NCBI GenBank assembly: GCA_030407315.1 | Contig: JALQPE010002783.1 | Location: 1-64,000, forward strand | Reading direction: 5' to 3' | DNA from: Asparagopsis taxiformis | Lineage: Eukaryota; Rhodophyta; Florideophyceae; Bonnemaisoniales; Bonnemaisoniaceae | Length of the DNA stretch: 64,000 nucleotides | Notes under the pieces: model-generated | Seen by the model: the letters and a program-made list of their open reading frames with translations, nothing else | Database searches by the model: none | Told to the model about the DNA's origin: nothing | Translations under genes and position numbers: made by a program | Shown: in pieces, positions 18,991 through 29,290 of the stretch | How positions within the stretch are numbered: the first letter of the stretch is position 1 | How the letters are laid out: each line of letters begins with the position of its first letter

Positions 18991-20700
18991 GTTGAAGTCG
19001 TTGAAAAGTGTGGTGGCGCTGAGAGCGGAGCGTGTGGGTAGCCCCTATAAAAGGTCGAGTGTGCCGTGATCTGGTCGGTCTGGAACTGTACATCGTTCTA
19101 GGGCATTCCAGCATTGCACAGGAGAGAGGTGTGGCAGGGAACTGAGGCCAAGTGAGTTGCGAACCATCGGAGTAGCAGATGAAGTGAGAAGTGGCAGGAG
19201 AGAAAGCTGGAGGGCATGAGGATGAGATCAATCCTTTGCTGCTATTGGCGCAGCGACGGTCCACGCCGGCCGTCAACGGAGAGGGTAATGTAGCTGGCAA
19301 GTTGGGAGGAAACTCTGCGGACGGTGCAACGCAAGCAGGTCGGTACAATCTCAAGTTTAGCAGACACAAGTTGTCTTTGGTAACAGCAGTGCAAATTCAA
19401 AAGGCCTTGTGCGATTCATTGGCCACACGAGATAGCTCAGCGCTGGAGTCGCAGAGCCGTGGGACCCCGCGGCGGGACACGTTCAACAGTGTAAGGTAAC
19501 GGGTCGGGATCGTTGTGAAGAGATGATCTTGTCTATATTTCGAGTGTATCATTATGAGCAGTTGTGATGAAGTGCGGTACGGACGGTAGCGCAGCGCAGT
19601 CGGGGGTCGTCGTCGGTGACGAACAACTTACTACTTACAGTGCTTACAACTATATCTTGCTCCCTTTATAACTTGACCGTCGTTGACGACAACCGTCAAT
19701 AAACGAGATCATCGATTATCTTCACAGTCGGTGCGACTGCAGGAGTCACGTGACCAACTGTGCCTTTCAACCATCTCTTCTTCAAATTTTGCTGCACGAT
19801 ACTGTAGATCTGGCGGGACAACTGTCACGGAGATTCACACGTGTCAATTTTCTACTGGCAGAGGTAACGAACATAGTGGATTGAATCTGCCACGCGTGCC
19901 GCACACGAATGGCGCTCGCTCGACGGCCCGTCGACGACGCGGGCGGAAGAAGCAATTTGACGGCCACCCGGGATCGTAGATTGCGAATGGCCCATCCATC
20001 CTCAATCTACTGTTGTTGCTATCACTAATGGCGTGGCGGTTCCGCACGCTTCGCCACGGGGGTGGGACAAGTGGGGGGGGGCAAGGCGCCTGTGATGATT
20101 GGAGAGGAGGTTGAGGTGGATGTTTGGGCCGAACAGTTTGGAGGAGCTGGCGGTGCCGTTACATTGGTTTGATATTGTCGCAGGAGGGATGAAGGGCACG
20201 GGAGTGGCTGTTTCCTGTAGGTAGCGTTGACAGGTGAAGAAGGGAAACGGTGGACACGGTTAATGTTTGGGGGTTTAAGGAGAATGGTGATTTGGAAGAC
20301 GTGGGTCTGTGGGCACCGTGGAGAAAATTTATATATGAAAAGGGAGATATGGGGCTGGGGAGTGAGGCGGGGAGGGAGCGGTAAGGGAGGTTTTGGATTG
20401 TTGATTCGGTGAACGGACACGAGTGTTATAGTATTATACGTATGTATGTATGGGATGTAGAGAGCACATTAGGACAGACGGGGGGCCGTTGAGTCGTTGA
20501 GTGGTTCACATTGGGTCGAGGATCAGAGGCGAATTCTGAAATGGATCAATTTTTTATGATTAATTATCGTGCTATGAGGTGCCTGATGGGCAACACCTGA
20601 GCTCGGATTGCATGTCAATTTTGAATGTGAACTGGGAGCTACTCAGTTGCAGCGTGTTGTACTGAGAAGATTTCGCTGTACTGTTGTACTGATGAGATGG
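18991..20700. other. Spacer between the two TIR genes
   Basis: A TATAAAAG motif occurs at about 19048-19055, and a 102-codon open frame at 19191-19499 (plus) has no recognisable domain and is doubtful. The segment 19563-19727 (TGTGATGAAG to ATCTTCACA, with CAATAAACGAG near the end) loosely resembles a solo copia LTR but lacks a target duplication. 20040-20420 is G-rich and low in complexity. Confidence 0.35.
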
Positions 20701-21546
20701 TCAATGATCCAAGGCAGCCTGGATGGCAAGGACCAGTTGGTCAATTAGGATATCACGAGCATGGTGCATGGCAGGAGTATCTTCGTTGGTGACACTGTTT
20801 GGATTTTCTACACCAACCCACTTGGAGAGGTTTTGGAGGGATTGGGAAGCTTGCTGGAGGGAGAGGTCACCGTTGACAGTCCTGTGAGCAAAGCCGTGTT
20901 TGGGGTCGGGATTGATTCTCCAGAAGAGGGAGGGCTGTGTGCAGTCGTCAAGAGTGAGGCGGTAGAAGAATGGGATAAGTTTGGGAGGGGGATGGGGGGA
21001 CTGGGACGGAGACTGAACGCGATGGAGAAAGGTGAGGAGCTCGAGCATGGGCCACTTTTTGGCGACGAAATCGTCGGACAGAATGAAGACGGCGACAGGG
21101 GCGGAGGACATTGCAGCGTGCATGAGAGAAGGGGCATGGGAGCCAGGAGTCATATCCATTTTGTCGACGAAAGCGGGGATGTTGAGACGAGCGAGCTTTT
21201 GACGGAGTGGAAGGGCGATTGAAAGCTTGTCCTCACCGGCATGACTGATGAAGACAGAGAAGGGAGGGGGGGATGGGGAAGGTGTGTGTGCAATTTGGGC
21301 AGCCTGGTGGGGCAAGGAAGAGGAAGCATTTGAGCTGGAATTGGGAGTGCGTTTGTGTCGAGAATGGGAGAACAGCGACTTGAGACGAGAAGTGAAACGG
21401 TTGGTGGAGGGGGGATGGGAGCGAAGTGTGTGGTGGTGATGAAGGGGTGAAGGTGTATGGGTTGAATGGCTGGAGAAGAAGTGGATGAAAGTGAGGGCAG
21501 CTGAAGCAGCCAGTCTGCGAGCTTGGGTAGGGATCGACGGGGTCAT
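20701..21546 (-). CDS. TIR-domain protein, copy 2
   Basis: 281 residues from MTPSIPTQARR, chosen because it lines up with the start of copy 1 although the frame is open further upstream. Order: hydrophobic N-terminal stretch (LAASAALTFIHFF), a His/Ser/Pro-rich linker, then the TIR domain from FSVFISHAGEDK (about residue 96). The putative catalytic residue is Glu169 in KKWPMLEL. The tail is VGVENPNSV and QLVLAIQAALDH. Copies 1 and 2 are nearly identical over the TIR core but very different in the linker, as expected for an old tandem duplication with selection on the domain. Both lie on the minus strand. AT-rich sequence at 21625-21645, about 90 bases upstream, could be its promoter. Confidence 0.85.
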   Translation of the reverse strand: MTPSIPTQARRLAASAALTFIHFFSSHSTHTPSPLHHHHTLRSHPPSTNRFTSRLKSLFSHSRHKRTPNSSSNASSSLPHQAAQIAHTPSPSPPPFSVFISHAGEDKLSIALPLRQKLARLNIPAFVDKMDMTPGSHAPSLMHAAMSSAPVAVFILSDDFVAKKWPMLELLTFLHRVQSPSQSPHPPPKLIPFFYRLTLDDCTQPSLFWRINPDPKHGFAHRTVNGDLSLQQASQSLQNLSKWVGVENPNSVTNEDTPAMHHARDILIDQLVLAIQAALDH

Positions 21547-22185
21547 GTCGGTCGGTCGGTTCGGTGATAGAATTATGGGCGTTGTTTTCTCTGGGGCCGG
21601 TCCTGGGGTGGTGTGGGTGTGAGAAAATAAATAAATATACGCATCGGACGATGGTGTACGTTTATTGCATTGAGCCGGTATGTGTGAAAAAAGAAAATAA
21701 TTTTCGTTCTCTCGTGCAGCAATTGTCATTGGTGCACATAATGTTGGGATATTCATATAACCAGGCGACATGCCAACTCTAGTGTCTGCGCAGGCACAAC
21801 ATTCTTTATAGTCTAACACATAATGGCCATGGATCGGTATCGTTGTGTAGGTAATCTTGTAACGTGCCCAACCTAGAATCGGTTCAGTACTGATTGCTGT
21901 TCTGGTTCTGACAGATTGGGAAGAAAAGTCGTAAATGGCGTGTGGAGCTCTCGGGCTCCCGGTTTAGTCGTCGTCTATCGTTCTTTCTCACCTCTATTTC
22001 CCAAAAGAAGTCGTGTTAAGTAGTCAAGTAGCCGGGGAGAAGCACGGCGGAGGCCACTCCGGCACTAGGAGGATTACAGCAGCAAGCAGCGGTGAACACT
22101 GGGACTGGGAGTTCCGACTGCAACGTGGCCTTGCATTTTGGAAACTAATTTTTACTCCTAGGCACATTCACGTTGACGCAGCACA
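21547..22185. other. Intergenic stretch
   Basis: It holds the upstream region of TIR copy 2 and the downstream region of the WW/LURP-one-like gene. No further gene is seen. Confidence 0.4.
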
Positions 22186-22989
22186 CTAAAACGCTTCCAG
22201 AAGAGAGCCATATCCCTTACGATTTCCGTCATCCCTGTACTGCTCGTCGAGCGCAATAACCATAAATACCATCAGAGCGCTGTCCACACCTGGTTCCACA
22301 CGAATAACATAAGAATCATTCTCGAAGACGATATTACTAACACTCAAACTCTTCCTCTTCACACTAGCCAACACTCTACCGGTAGCGCTCTCCTTGATAT
22401 CAAAATCCTTCCTGAAAAAGTTACCCTTAACCTCCAAATAGGGGTCGCCATCATCGGAAGTTCCCTTCCACGCCAGCACGGTACTGGTGCCCATACCGGG
22501 GATGAACCCCTTCTTCCTCAGCGTAATAACGGTATTCTTCGTGGCGGCCTCGGAGATCTGCATGCGACCGCGCAGACTAACAATGCTCTCTGCCATCTTA
22601 TAGATCGAGTTTCCCGACATATCATTGAGAGATTTGGAGTCCTTAAACGACAGTGCCTTACCCTTCACCTGGAAGACGGGCTGCTTGGTCTGCACGTCCT
22701 TGATCGAAAACGAGTCACCGGAGAACGAAAAGAGCTTTTCCTGCAATTTAAACTCCATCGGCCGGTCGAAGACATAGGGCGCGGCGGCAGCTGCGAGCGC
22801 TACGCCGGGCGCGGATGCGGCGCCCGCGGACTGCGAAGGGTATCCGGACGGGGTCGCTTGCGGGGCGGGTGGGGCGGCGCCCTCCGGCGCCGGAGGCTCC
22901 CATTGCGTCTTGCCGGATACGTGCGAAAAGTAGTAGCGCCCTTCCGGGGTCTGGTGCGCGCTCCAGCCTGGTGGCATAAGATTGGACAT
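22186..22989 (-). CDS. WW-domain plus LURP-one-related (tubby-like) protein
   Basis: 267 residues. A WW domain occupies residues 6-33, with the two signature tryptophans Trp9 and Trp30 and PP at 32-33; WW domains bind proline-rich ligands. A Pro/Ala-rich linker follows. From about residue 75 (YVFDRPMEFKLQEKLFSFSG) to near 245 the protein is a LURP-one-related (LOR, DUF567) beta-barrel: FSIKDVQTKQPVFQVKGKA, IYKMAESIVSLRGRMQI, YLEVKGNFFRKDFDI and FENDSYVIRVEPGVDSALM. LOR domains share the fold of tubby and phospholipid scramblase C-terminal domains; their exact activity is unsettled. The frame is intronless. The WW+LOR combination suggests a membrane- or protein-binding adaptor (inference). Confidence 0.8.
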   Translation of the reverse strand: MSNLMPPGWSAHQTPEGRYYFSHVSGKTQWEPPAPEGAAPPAPQATPSGYPSQSAGAASAPGVALAAAAAPYVFDRPMEFKLQEKLFSFSGDSFSIKDVQTKQPVFQVKGKALSFKDSKSLNDMSGNSIYKMAESIVSLRGRMQISEAATKNTVITLRKKGFIPGMGTSTVLAWKGTSDDGDPYLEVKGNFFRKDFDIKESATGRVLASVKRKSLSVSNIVFENDSYVIRVEPGVDSALMVFMVIALDEQYRDDGNRKGYGSLLEAF

Positions 22990-24189
22990 GGTGATGGTTT
23001 TTCAGTTGTTGATGCAGGTTGTGATGACAACGGGTTGCACGAGATGCGGGTGCGCTTTTATGCAGATTGACTGGGGCGGATTATTGTCGAGAACGGCGGT
23101 TACAGCAATGTATATCCGCTGAAGATTTTGGTGTGCTACGTACGGTATTGGTGGTGGACGTGTAGGGCGACGTGATTGGTTGGTGCGGATATTTTTCGAG
23201 TTGGCTGCGTTTTGCTGACAGCGTTATTGACATTGGTGTTTGCGTCGTTTTGTCCGCAAGGTTCGGCCGCTCGGATTGGCTGCGTGTAACCAAATGCCTG
23301 TGCAGGCTGTATGGAGCTTTTGGAGTCGTGTGGAAAACGATTTATTACATGGCATCGTGTGGCGGTATAGAAAACTTTGTTCATTGCTATTTCGAGAAGC
23401 GCGTGTCATGGAGTGCGGACAATAGTCATGGACGCCTTGAGACCTGACGCGATGCAAATCACCGCCAATTCCACATCGAAGACGTTGACGGTGTATAGGC
23501 GGCATGTTACCAGCGACTCGCCTGCATTGCTGTTCCCACACGTGCCGAGAATTGACACATCTACAAAACCAACCACCAACAATTAAATTAGATACAGCCG
23601 GCACACACGTGTCCAAACCTCGCGGTCCCATTGAACATATTCGGCGCTTTCGACGCATTACGTTTCCACCTAGACGCGGCTATCCATCCCCGCTGGTCGA
23701 CACGCCACGACGATTCGTCCAAGCGAATAAACCCCAACAATCCTCCACCATCTCAACACACAAACCACCCTCAAACAAAACCCGCACGCATTGCAACCAC
23801 CCATCGCATCCGCGTCCAAATCCGCCACACCACGACCTACAACACCCACCAGCCGCCCAACCCGCCCATTCCACACCGCCCTCGCTCAAACGCGTGCACG
23901 CGCCAGCGCGAGACGCCGAGGATCGTCAATATCCGCCGCCACCCGCGGGAGGCGGACGGGCGCGGATCAGGCACGCGAGCAATGGAGACGATGCGGGGCA
24001 GGCGTGTGGAACTGTGCTACGAAGCAAGTGATCTCCTGGGCGATTGGCGCAAGTAGCGGTGACGTACGCGGGGCGTGTGTGTCATAAACGAGGGGTGGTG
24101 GAATGCGGTGAAAAAAAATTGCGCAATGCAATTTCGTGACGGTTAGATACACGTAGCGAGATCACGCCAAAAGTGCTATCTGGCGTGTC
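22990..24189. other. Intergenic stretch between divergent genes
   Basis: About 1.2 kb separates the WW/LURP-one-like gene (minus) from the next plus-strand gene. 23730-23900 is C/A-rich and gives overlapping Pro-rich open frames in several phases without any domain. I regard these as compositional artefacts. Confidence 0.4.
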
Positions 24190-24537
24190 ATGTCGCCGAT
24201 GATTCCAAAGTGCAACACGATGGCGTTTGCGCACGCTTTCGTGCTTCCCTCCGCGTCGGCTGTGTCGCCGCTTCGTTCCGCATGGGCTGGACGCTCGTTG
24301 CGACGCGTGCCCGCTTCGACGTGGCGCCCGACGACTTGCCGTCGCGTGCGCATGTCGACGCCCGACTCGGAGCGGCCGGACTCGAAGAAAACGCTCATGG
24401 AGCAGGAGCAGAGCGAACCTGCGTATTCGGTTTGGGGCGTGGCTAGTTTTGCGATCATCTTTGCGATCTTCATGATTGGTATTCTGGCGACGCTTGCGCG
24501 CGATTTCGTTCCGGGTGGTATGGTGGGTCCGGCCTGA
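24190..24537 (+). CDS. Small membrane protein with plastid-transit-like N-terminus
   Basis: 115 residues from the ATG at 24190; an in-frame ATG at 24220 (MAFAHAFVLPS) is an equally likely start. The N-terminal half is rich in Ala, Ser and Arg and almost free of acidic residues (RSAWAGRSLRRVPASTWRP), as in a chloroplast transit peptide. After an acidic stretch (TPDSERPDSKKTLMEQEQSE) there is one hydrophobic segment (VWGVASFAIIFAIFMIGILA) and a short tail RDFVPGGMVGPA. This layout fits a nuclear-encoded single-span plastid membrane protein, possibly a small photosystem or assembly subunit, but I do not recognise the family. It faces the next gene tail to tail. Confidence 0.55.
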   Translation: MSPMIPKCNTMAFAHAFVLPSASAVSPLRSAWAGRSLRRVPASTWRPTTCRRVRMSTPDSERPDSKKTLMEQEQSEPAYSVWGVASFAIIFAIFMIGILATLARDFVPGGMVGPA

Positions 24538-24700
24538 ATCGCTCGTTGAGGAAAGGTGTTGGAGCGGATGGTTGACACAATTTGCGCAGATGCATTTGTC
24601 TGCTTTATGTACACTTACATAGTCTAATATCTGCTTCGAGGATATAAAAACTTTCGCCATACATCACTACGCTATGTTCACTGGTTCACAAAAAATTCCT

Positions 24701-27700
24701 TCAGTTCGGCGTGACCAAACGCTTTGCAAGGTGCATGCCACTGACGAGGCGTCCCACTACACCACGAAGTGCGTGTGTATCCTCCCGGCGCGGTCGTTCG
24801 ATGCCGCTCTCGAGGTTGGAATGGCGCCGTCTTCGTGGTGATATGGCCAGCCTTTTTCTGTTCGACTCTCTCTTTTGTGCTTCAGCAGCGTACGTCAGGA
24901 AATCAGAACTTGGCTCTTCACCCCCAGTTTCCATTTCCCTCTCCCGTTCTGCAAAAGACATTCCGCGCCCGCTCATTCCTCCCCGCCGATATGCCGTTTC
25001 TGTAAACATTTTCCGTTCGGTGGATTGGCGAAAATCATGAAGTTTCTGGTCAACAGGGAACACTTTTGGAAGCGGCTGTAATGTAAATTTGCTCTTGCTA
25101 GTATTATCTTCATCCCCTTGTCCCTCTTCTGCCGCTTCCTCTTGTGCACCGTCGTTCTCAGAGGACTCCCGTTCCGTTCTAGTCGCTGCTGCCCCTACAG
25201 CACTACTAGCGGATGCAGCCGCAACATTAGAGGCGACATTAGATGATTCACCCTCGGCAGCAACCATCCCCGTTGGTACACTCAGTTCATTCTCCGTGCT
25301 CTTCTTCTCGTCACTTCTACGCTTCATACCCTTACTCACCGCAAAAGTGCTCACCACACCGGCAAAATCTCCAGTCTTGGTCACGGCAGCAGTAGAACTG
25401 CTGCTCCCTTGCTCATCTTGACCAGGCAGAAACGCTGCAGAATCAGCCCGATCAGACCGGTTCGCGAGCAGCTTGGATTTATCCACACTCATTCTTGTTG
25501 ACATCAAAAGCGCTGCGTTAGGTAATTCCGTCCGCATCACCCGCGGCCTGGCAATTACACTGTACAATTGAGAACTCGATGACCTCGAATTCGGTGCAGA
25601 GTCCACAATTTCTACAGATGGCTCAATTGGTGTGCTACCCGACCAATCGTGCAACAACACTTCCGGAACTTCATTCATAGGAATTCGATCTTCAAACCCT
25701 TCCTTTTGCATTCCTCCCAGTCCTTCACGCGAATACATCCCATCTCCAAATGGTTCGTTCCACCCAGAACCAACCGTCAAAATTGGTGTATTCGGTTCAG
25801 AACCAGCAACAGAATCGTCTTGAAGCTGCCCATTAAGCATTTCATACTCTGGATAGTCTCTTCGTGCCGTTCTTGAAACCGAAACGTTTTCAGGTGAAGT
25901 CGGTTCTGTTGTCGGAGGTGATATTCCATAATACACACCAGCTAGAGGCGTAAATGCTTGAGAAGGTGAATGTGGAACTGAAGAAAACTCGTCCTGCCCA
26001 GGGATCACGAGTGGCTCCAGGTCCAATCCAGAAACCTCTCCACTCATTTCTTGCCGGGAAGCGCCTTGCGAATTGGCTGCTTCTCCCTTACTGTTCGTAC
26101 TCCCAAGCGTCAACAAAAAGTCTTCCCCACTTATCAAATCGGACGATGTACCATCTGAAGGCAACGTAACTGGAGATTTCCAAAGTGATGAAGGAGTCAC
26201 ACCACTCATTTTCGCCTCCAGTCGTGCAGCAGTCGCCTCATCGACAAAGGGCCTCTTGGGAATGGAGGAATCCGCTCCCTCCAGAGAAACAGCTGAAGAG
26301 GTCACTTGGAGTGGAGCACTATCAGCTCTTTGTGACCCCGATGAGCTGGCTGCTGCACCTGGTGATACAGGAGAAATCTGTGCAATCTCCGTAGTCGCTG
26401 TATCTGGTATACTGGCTGTCTTCAGAGGTACTATTGTCGCCTCTTGTAGTGCAAACACGGCAGAGTTCTCTAAATTCGAATTTTGCTCCTTCTTCGAGGT
26501 GTTATCTGAGAGGGCACGCGTTGCACCTTTTTCTGCTGCGGCCCTCTTGCTCGTGTAAAGCACGGGAGCCCGTGAAACAGGTGCACTCGACTCTGTAGCC
26601 CCTTCCAAGTCGTCTGGCTTGATGGCAACTTCGACACTGTCAGACGTGATGCGGGGCGGAGGCTTTTCCTCTGCTGCCTTGAACTCGGGTATGGCATCTA
26701 TTAGATCGGTAGCAGTATTGGCACTACGCGTTGGTGTTGGTACTGGTTCCGGCACGGCTCTAGAGACATCGGATTTATTCCGGCTTCCTTCTTTTACCTC
26801 CGCGGCGTCCTGTTTCGAACGCCAGTCCTCTGGCATGGATGGCCAAGGAACGGGCGAAGATGGGATGGGCATGGGAAGTTTTGCAGTCTCGTCAGCCTCA
26901 TTACTTGGCACGGTTTGTTCATGTTCGTCTTGTGATTCTACTGGCGCAGTGGTGGATTCTGGATTCTCCATGACAACTTGTGGTACTGCCGGAACCGCTG
27001 TCGACAGGGGCACAGTCTCACAACTTTCGGGAACTGCCTCCTTTGTGACACTGGTCGTGCCTTCTTGATTAGATACTTCCTCGTGTTGGAAAACTTGTTC
27101 GATTGCATCACATGTGGGATTGGCACTAGACTCAGCTGGCGTTGAGGGAGGGGTTGGCGAAAGTACCACTATATCCAAATCAGAAGCTGCGGCGTTTGTC
27201 GCAGAAAGCTGTCTCTTTGCCTCCTTTTCTGTGAGGTAGAGTTCCAACTCTTCCGCACTCTCTTTCTCTGCTTGATGTGCAACGGGTTCAGAAACGACCA
27301 AAGATGTCCCAGGGATAACCTTGGCCTTCTTCCTTTCGTTTTGATAGTTGGTTGGCAAAACCGAGACGACAACGTCGGTAGCCCCAAAACTCGGTCGACC
27401 GAGATCACTCTTCGACTTCACGGCATCTGACTCTTCAGCGGTGCCACTCTCCGTATTCGAACGACCACTTTTCGTCTTCTTGAGCGATTTGTCGACGTTA
27501 TGGGACGGGGACCCTACTGAAGCTGATCTGCGAATGCGCTTTTCTCTCGCTCGTGTACCACGATGAGTGGTAGGCCTCGCCCAGCGCTCGGCTAGGAGAG
27601 GGCCAATTTGCTCATCGAGATAAGCGGTGTCGTCAACACGATCTGCAGCAATAGCCTTTGTGAGCTTGAGGGAAGGGGCGTCGACATCGACGTCAATGTC

Positions 27701-28975
27701 GATGCTGTCGTCACAGGGGCGGCAGGTGTCCTTTCGCGGTCGACCAAGCTTTGCAGAGCGCTTGGATGATCGGACGCTGTCAAGTTCATCAACGCGCTTG
27801 AGACGTTGCCATAAAGGAGCTATATCAAATGACGAATTGTTTCGCAACTCTTCTTTCACCTCTTGGACAGTCAAAAGCTGATCGCCTATTGCTTCAGGCT
27901 CATCTATTGCATCCCTACTCGGGTGTGCATCGGAAAGCGAAAGGGTGTCTTCGTTTGCGGATGAGCGTCTTTCGGTGTAGTCGAAATCATCAACAACATT
28001 GTCAGATCGGAAAGGATCTTCTTGCCGTCTTAGAGCTATGTGCTTTGTGCGTTCGAAAGAAACGACCAGATCAGCGTCATCGTACATGTCCTGGGAGCTA
28101 GAGAAGGATAGGCGGTCTTCTGTTTGCACATCGCGATGATGCTGAATAGTGGACGGTCTCTTGAGTAGCAGGGAGGCCTCATCAAAGGGCGGATCGTGTG
28201 GGATGCGAAGACCGCAGCATGCATCGTACTGACTTGTGAAACATGAGGAAACCCACATGGGGTTGTCAGCATCTGGAACGGGCGGGGGCTTTTGCAAGAG
28301 TCTGAACATGGCGCGACCTTTCTTACGCGTAGGTTTGATATCTTGCAAAGGGGTATCGGAGGAATGAGTGGATTCTTCCTGCGGGTAGGTTAAGACGGCG
28401 ACGTTTTCATTGAAGCTGACAACCTTTCTTGCACGGGGGGGCTTGTCGACGCGGGGGGGAGTATGGACACGCGAGGTCTGAAGGGCGCGAAGAATGGGGG
28501 TATCGGAGGGAGCGGGAGTAGATGCTGAGAGGGTTGATAACGGAAGATTGGAAGAATTGTTTGATGATTGCGGCATGTGATGTTCGGAGGGAGTAGTTGT
28601 ACCGCGACGTAAGGGTGGGTCGTCTTGATGATGCTCATTGTCATTATGTGGGTCGATTTCGTGGTCGTGGTCGTCTGAGGAGGTACCGTAGGTGAAGGAA
28701 TGGGAGGTTTCAAAGGCGACGCGACGGGGGCGGGTGTCTGATTTTGCGGCGATTGCGAGGGCGACGTCTGTATCCGGAGCGGGGGCGGAGGGAGCGATTG
28801 GCGGGGGTTGGAGAAGTGGAGGGGCGTGGGAGAAGAGTGGATGGGAAAGAGGCTGAATGGGCGGATCGTTGGTGGGTGGCGGCGGGGCGGAATTCTTTCG
28901 CGTGTTGGCACGGGTGACGCGCGCTACTCCGCGGTCAGCATCGCGAATATGCGAGCGAGCGACTGTGTTTCCCAT
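24701..28975 (-). CDS. Large disordered protein with candidate PP1-docking motifs
   Basis: 1424 residues in one exon, unusually long here. Almost all of it is low-complexity Ser/Glu/Ala/Pro/Thr-rich sequence, so it should be mostly disordered. The start MGNTVARS fits a possible N-myristoylation signal. Two similar motifs sit near the N-terminus: RRVAFETSHSFTY (84-96) and KVVSFNENVAVLTY (184-197). Each is an RVxF-like docking motif for protein phosphatase 1 followed by an aromatic residue, as in several PP1 regulatory subunits. Basic patches (RAREKRIRR, RKRLAISPRRRR) could bind lipid or act as nuclear signals. I do not recognise the family. A membrane-linked phosphatase scaffold is a hypothesis only. 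Confidence 0.6.
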   Translation of the reverse strand: MGNTVARSHIRDADRGVARVTRANTRKNSAPPPPTNDPPIQPLSHPLFSHAPPLLQPPPIAPSAPAPDTDVALAIAAKSDTRPRRVAFETSHSFTYGTSSDDHDHEIDPHNDNEHHQDDPPLRRGTTTPSEHHMPQSSNNSSNLPLSTLSASTPAPSDTPILRALQTSRVHTPPRVDKPPRARKVVSFNENVAVLTYPQEESTHSSDTPLQDIKPTRKKGRAMFRLLQKPPPVPDADNPMWVSSCFTSQYDACCGLRIPHDPPFDEASLLLKRPSTIQHHRDVQTEDRLSFSSSQDMYDDADLVVSFERTKHIALRRQEDPFRSDNVVDDFDYTERRSSANEDTLSLSDAHPSRDAIDEPEAIGDQLLTVQEVKEELRNNSSFDIAPLWQRLKRVDELDSVRSSKRSAKLGRPRKDTCRPCDDSIDIDVDVDAPSLKLTKAIAADRVDDTAYLDEQIGPLLAERWARPTTHRGTRAREKRIRRSASVGSPSHNVDKSLKKTKSGRSNTESGTAEESDAVKSKSDLGRPSFGATDVVVSVLPTNYQNERKKAKVIPGTSLVVSEPVAHQAEKESAEELELYLTEKEAKRQLSATNAAASDLDIVVLSPTPPSTPAESSANPTCDAIEQVFQHEEVSNQEGTTSVTKEAVPESCETVPLSTAVPAVPQVVMENPESTTAPVESQDEHEQTVPSNEADETAKLPMPIPSSPVPWPSMPEDWRSKQDAAEVKEGSRNKSDVSRAVPEPVPTPTRSANTATDLIDAIPEFKAAEEKPPPRITSDSVEVAIKPDDLEGATESSAPVSRAPVLYTSKRAAAEKGATRALSDNTSKKEQNSNLENSAVFALQEATIVPLKTASIPDTATTEIAQISPVSPGAAASSSGSQRADSAPLQVTSSAVSLEGADSSIPKRPFVDEATAARLEAKMSGVTPSSLWKSPVTLPSDGTSSDLISGEDFLLTLGSTNSKGEAANSQGASRQEMSGEVSGLDLEPLVIPGQDEFSSVPHSPSQAFTPLAGVYYGISPPTTEPTSPENVSVSRTARRDYPEYEMLNGQLQDDSVAGSEPNTPILTVGSGWNEPFGDGMYSREGLGGMQKEGFEDRIPMNEVPEVLLHDWSGSTPIEPSVEIVDSAPNSRSSSSQLYSVIARPRVMRTELPNAALLMSTRMSVDKSKLLANRSDRADSAAFLPGQDEQGSSSSTAAVTKTGDFAGVVSTFAVSKGMKRRSDEKKSTENELSVPTGMVAAEGESSNVASNVAAASASSAVGAAATRTERESSENDGAQEEAAEEGQGDEDNTSKSKFTLQPLPKVFPVDQKLHDFRQSTERKMFTETAYRRGGMSGRGMSFAEREREMETGGEEPSSDFLTYAAEAQKRESNRKRLAISPRRRRHSNLESGIERPRREDTHALRGVVGRLVSGMHLAKRLVTPN

Positions 28976-29290
28976 TTTATGCGCGGGGAAGCGACAGGAC
29001 GCGACGCGATGCAGCGCGATGCAACGCGATGAGTTGTGAGGTGCGGTGAGAGTACGTGCGGTCTGCTCGGACAGCGGATGGTTGCGCTCGAAGGACGTTG
29101 GAGATGTGAAGGGGAGTGTATGGTATGCGCTATGATGGCTACACTAATTAATAATGAGTAACGTACTGTAGTTGCGCTGCGTAGCCGAGTCAAGCGTAGG
29201 GCGGTATGCAGCATTTTAAGGGGGATGCCTTACAGTGCACTTGTGGGGACCACTGGACCGCGCATTCATCTTAAATCAAACTGTAAATAT
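28976..29290. other. Intergenic stretch
   Basis: It contains the upstream region of the large disordered gene, with short GCGATGCAGCGCGATGCAACGCGATG-like reiterations near 29000-29030, and the downstream region of the carrier gene. No further gene is seen. Confidence 0.4.

Noticed and set aside
19563..19727. Possible solo LTR (TGTGATGAAG to ATCTTCACA with an AATAAA-like signal)
   Set aside because: No matching target duplication (GCAGT versus GTCGG) and no second copy in the window.
23504..24056. Overlapping Pro-rich open frames in three phases
   Set aside because: C/A-rich composition keeps several frames open; no domain and no conserved start.
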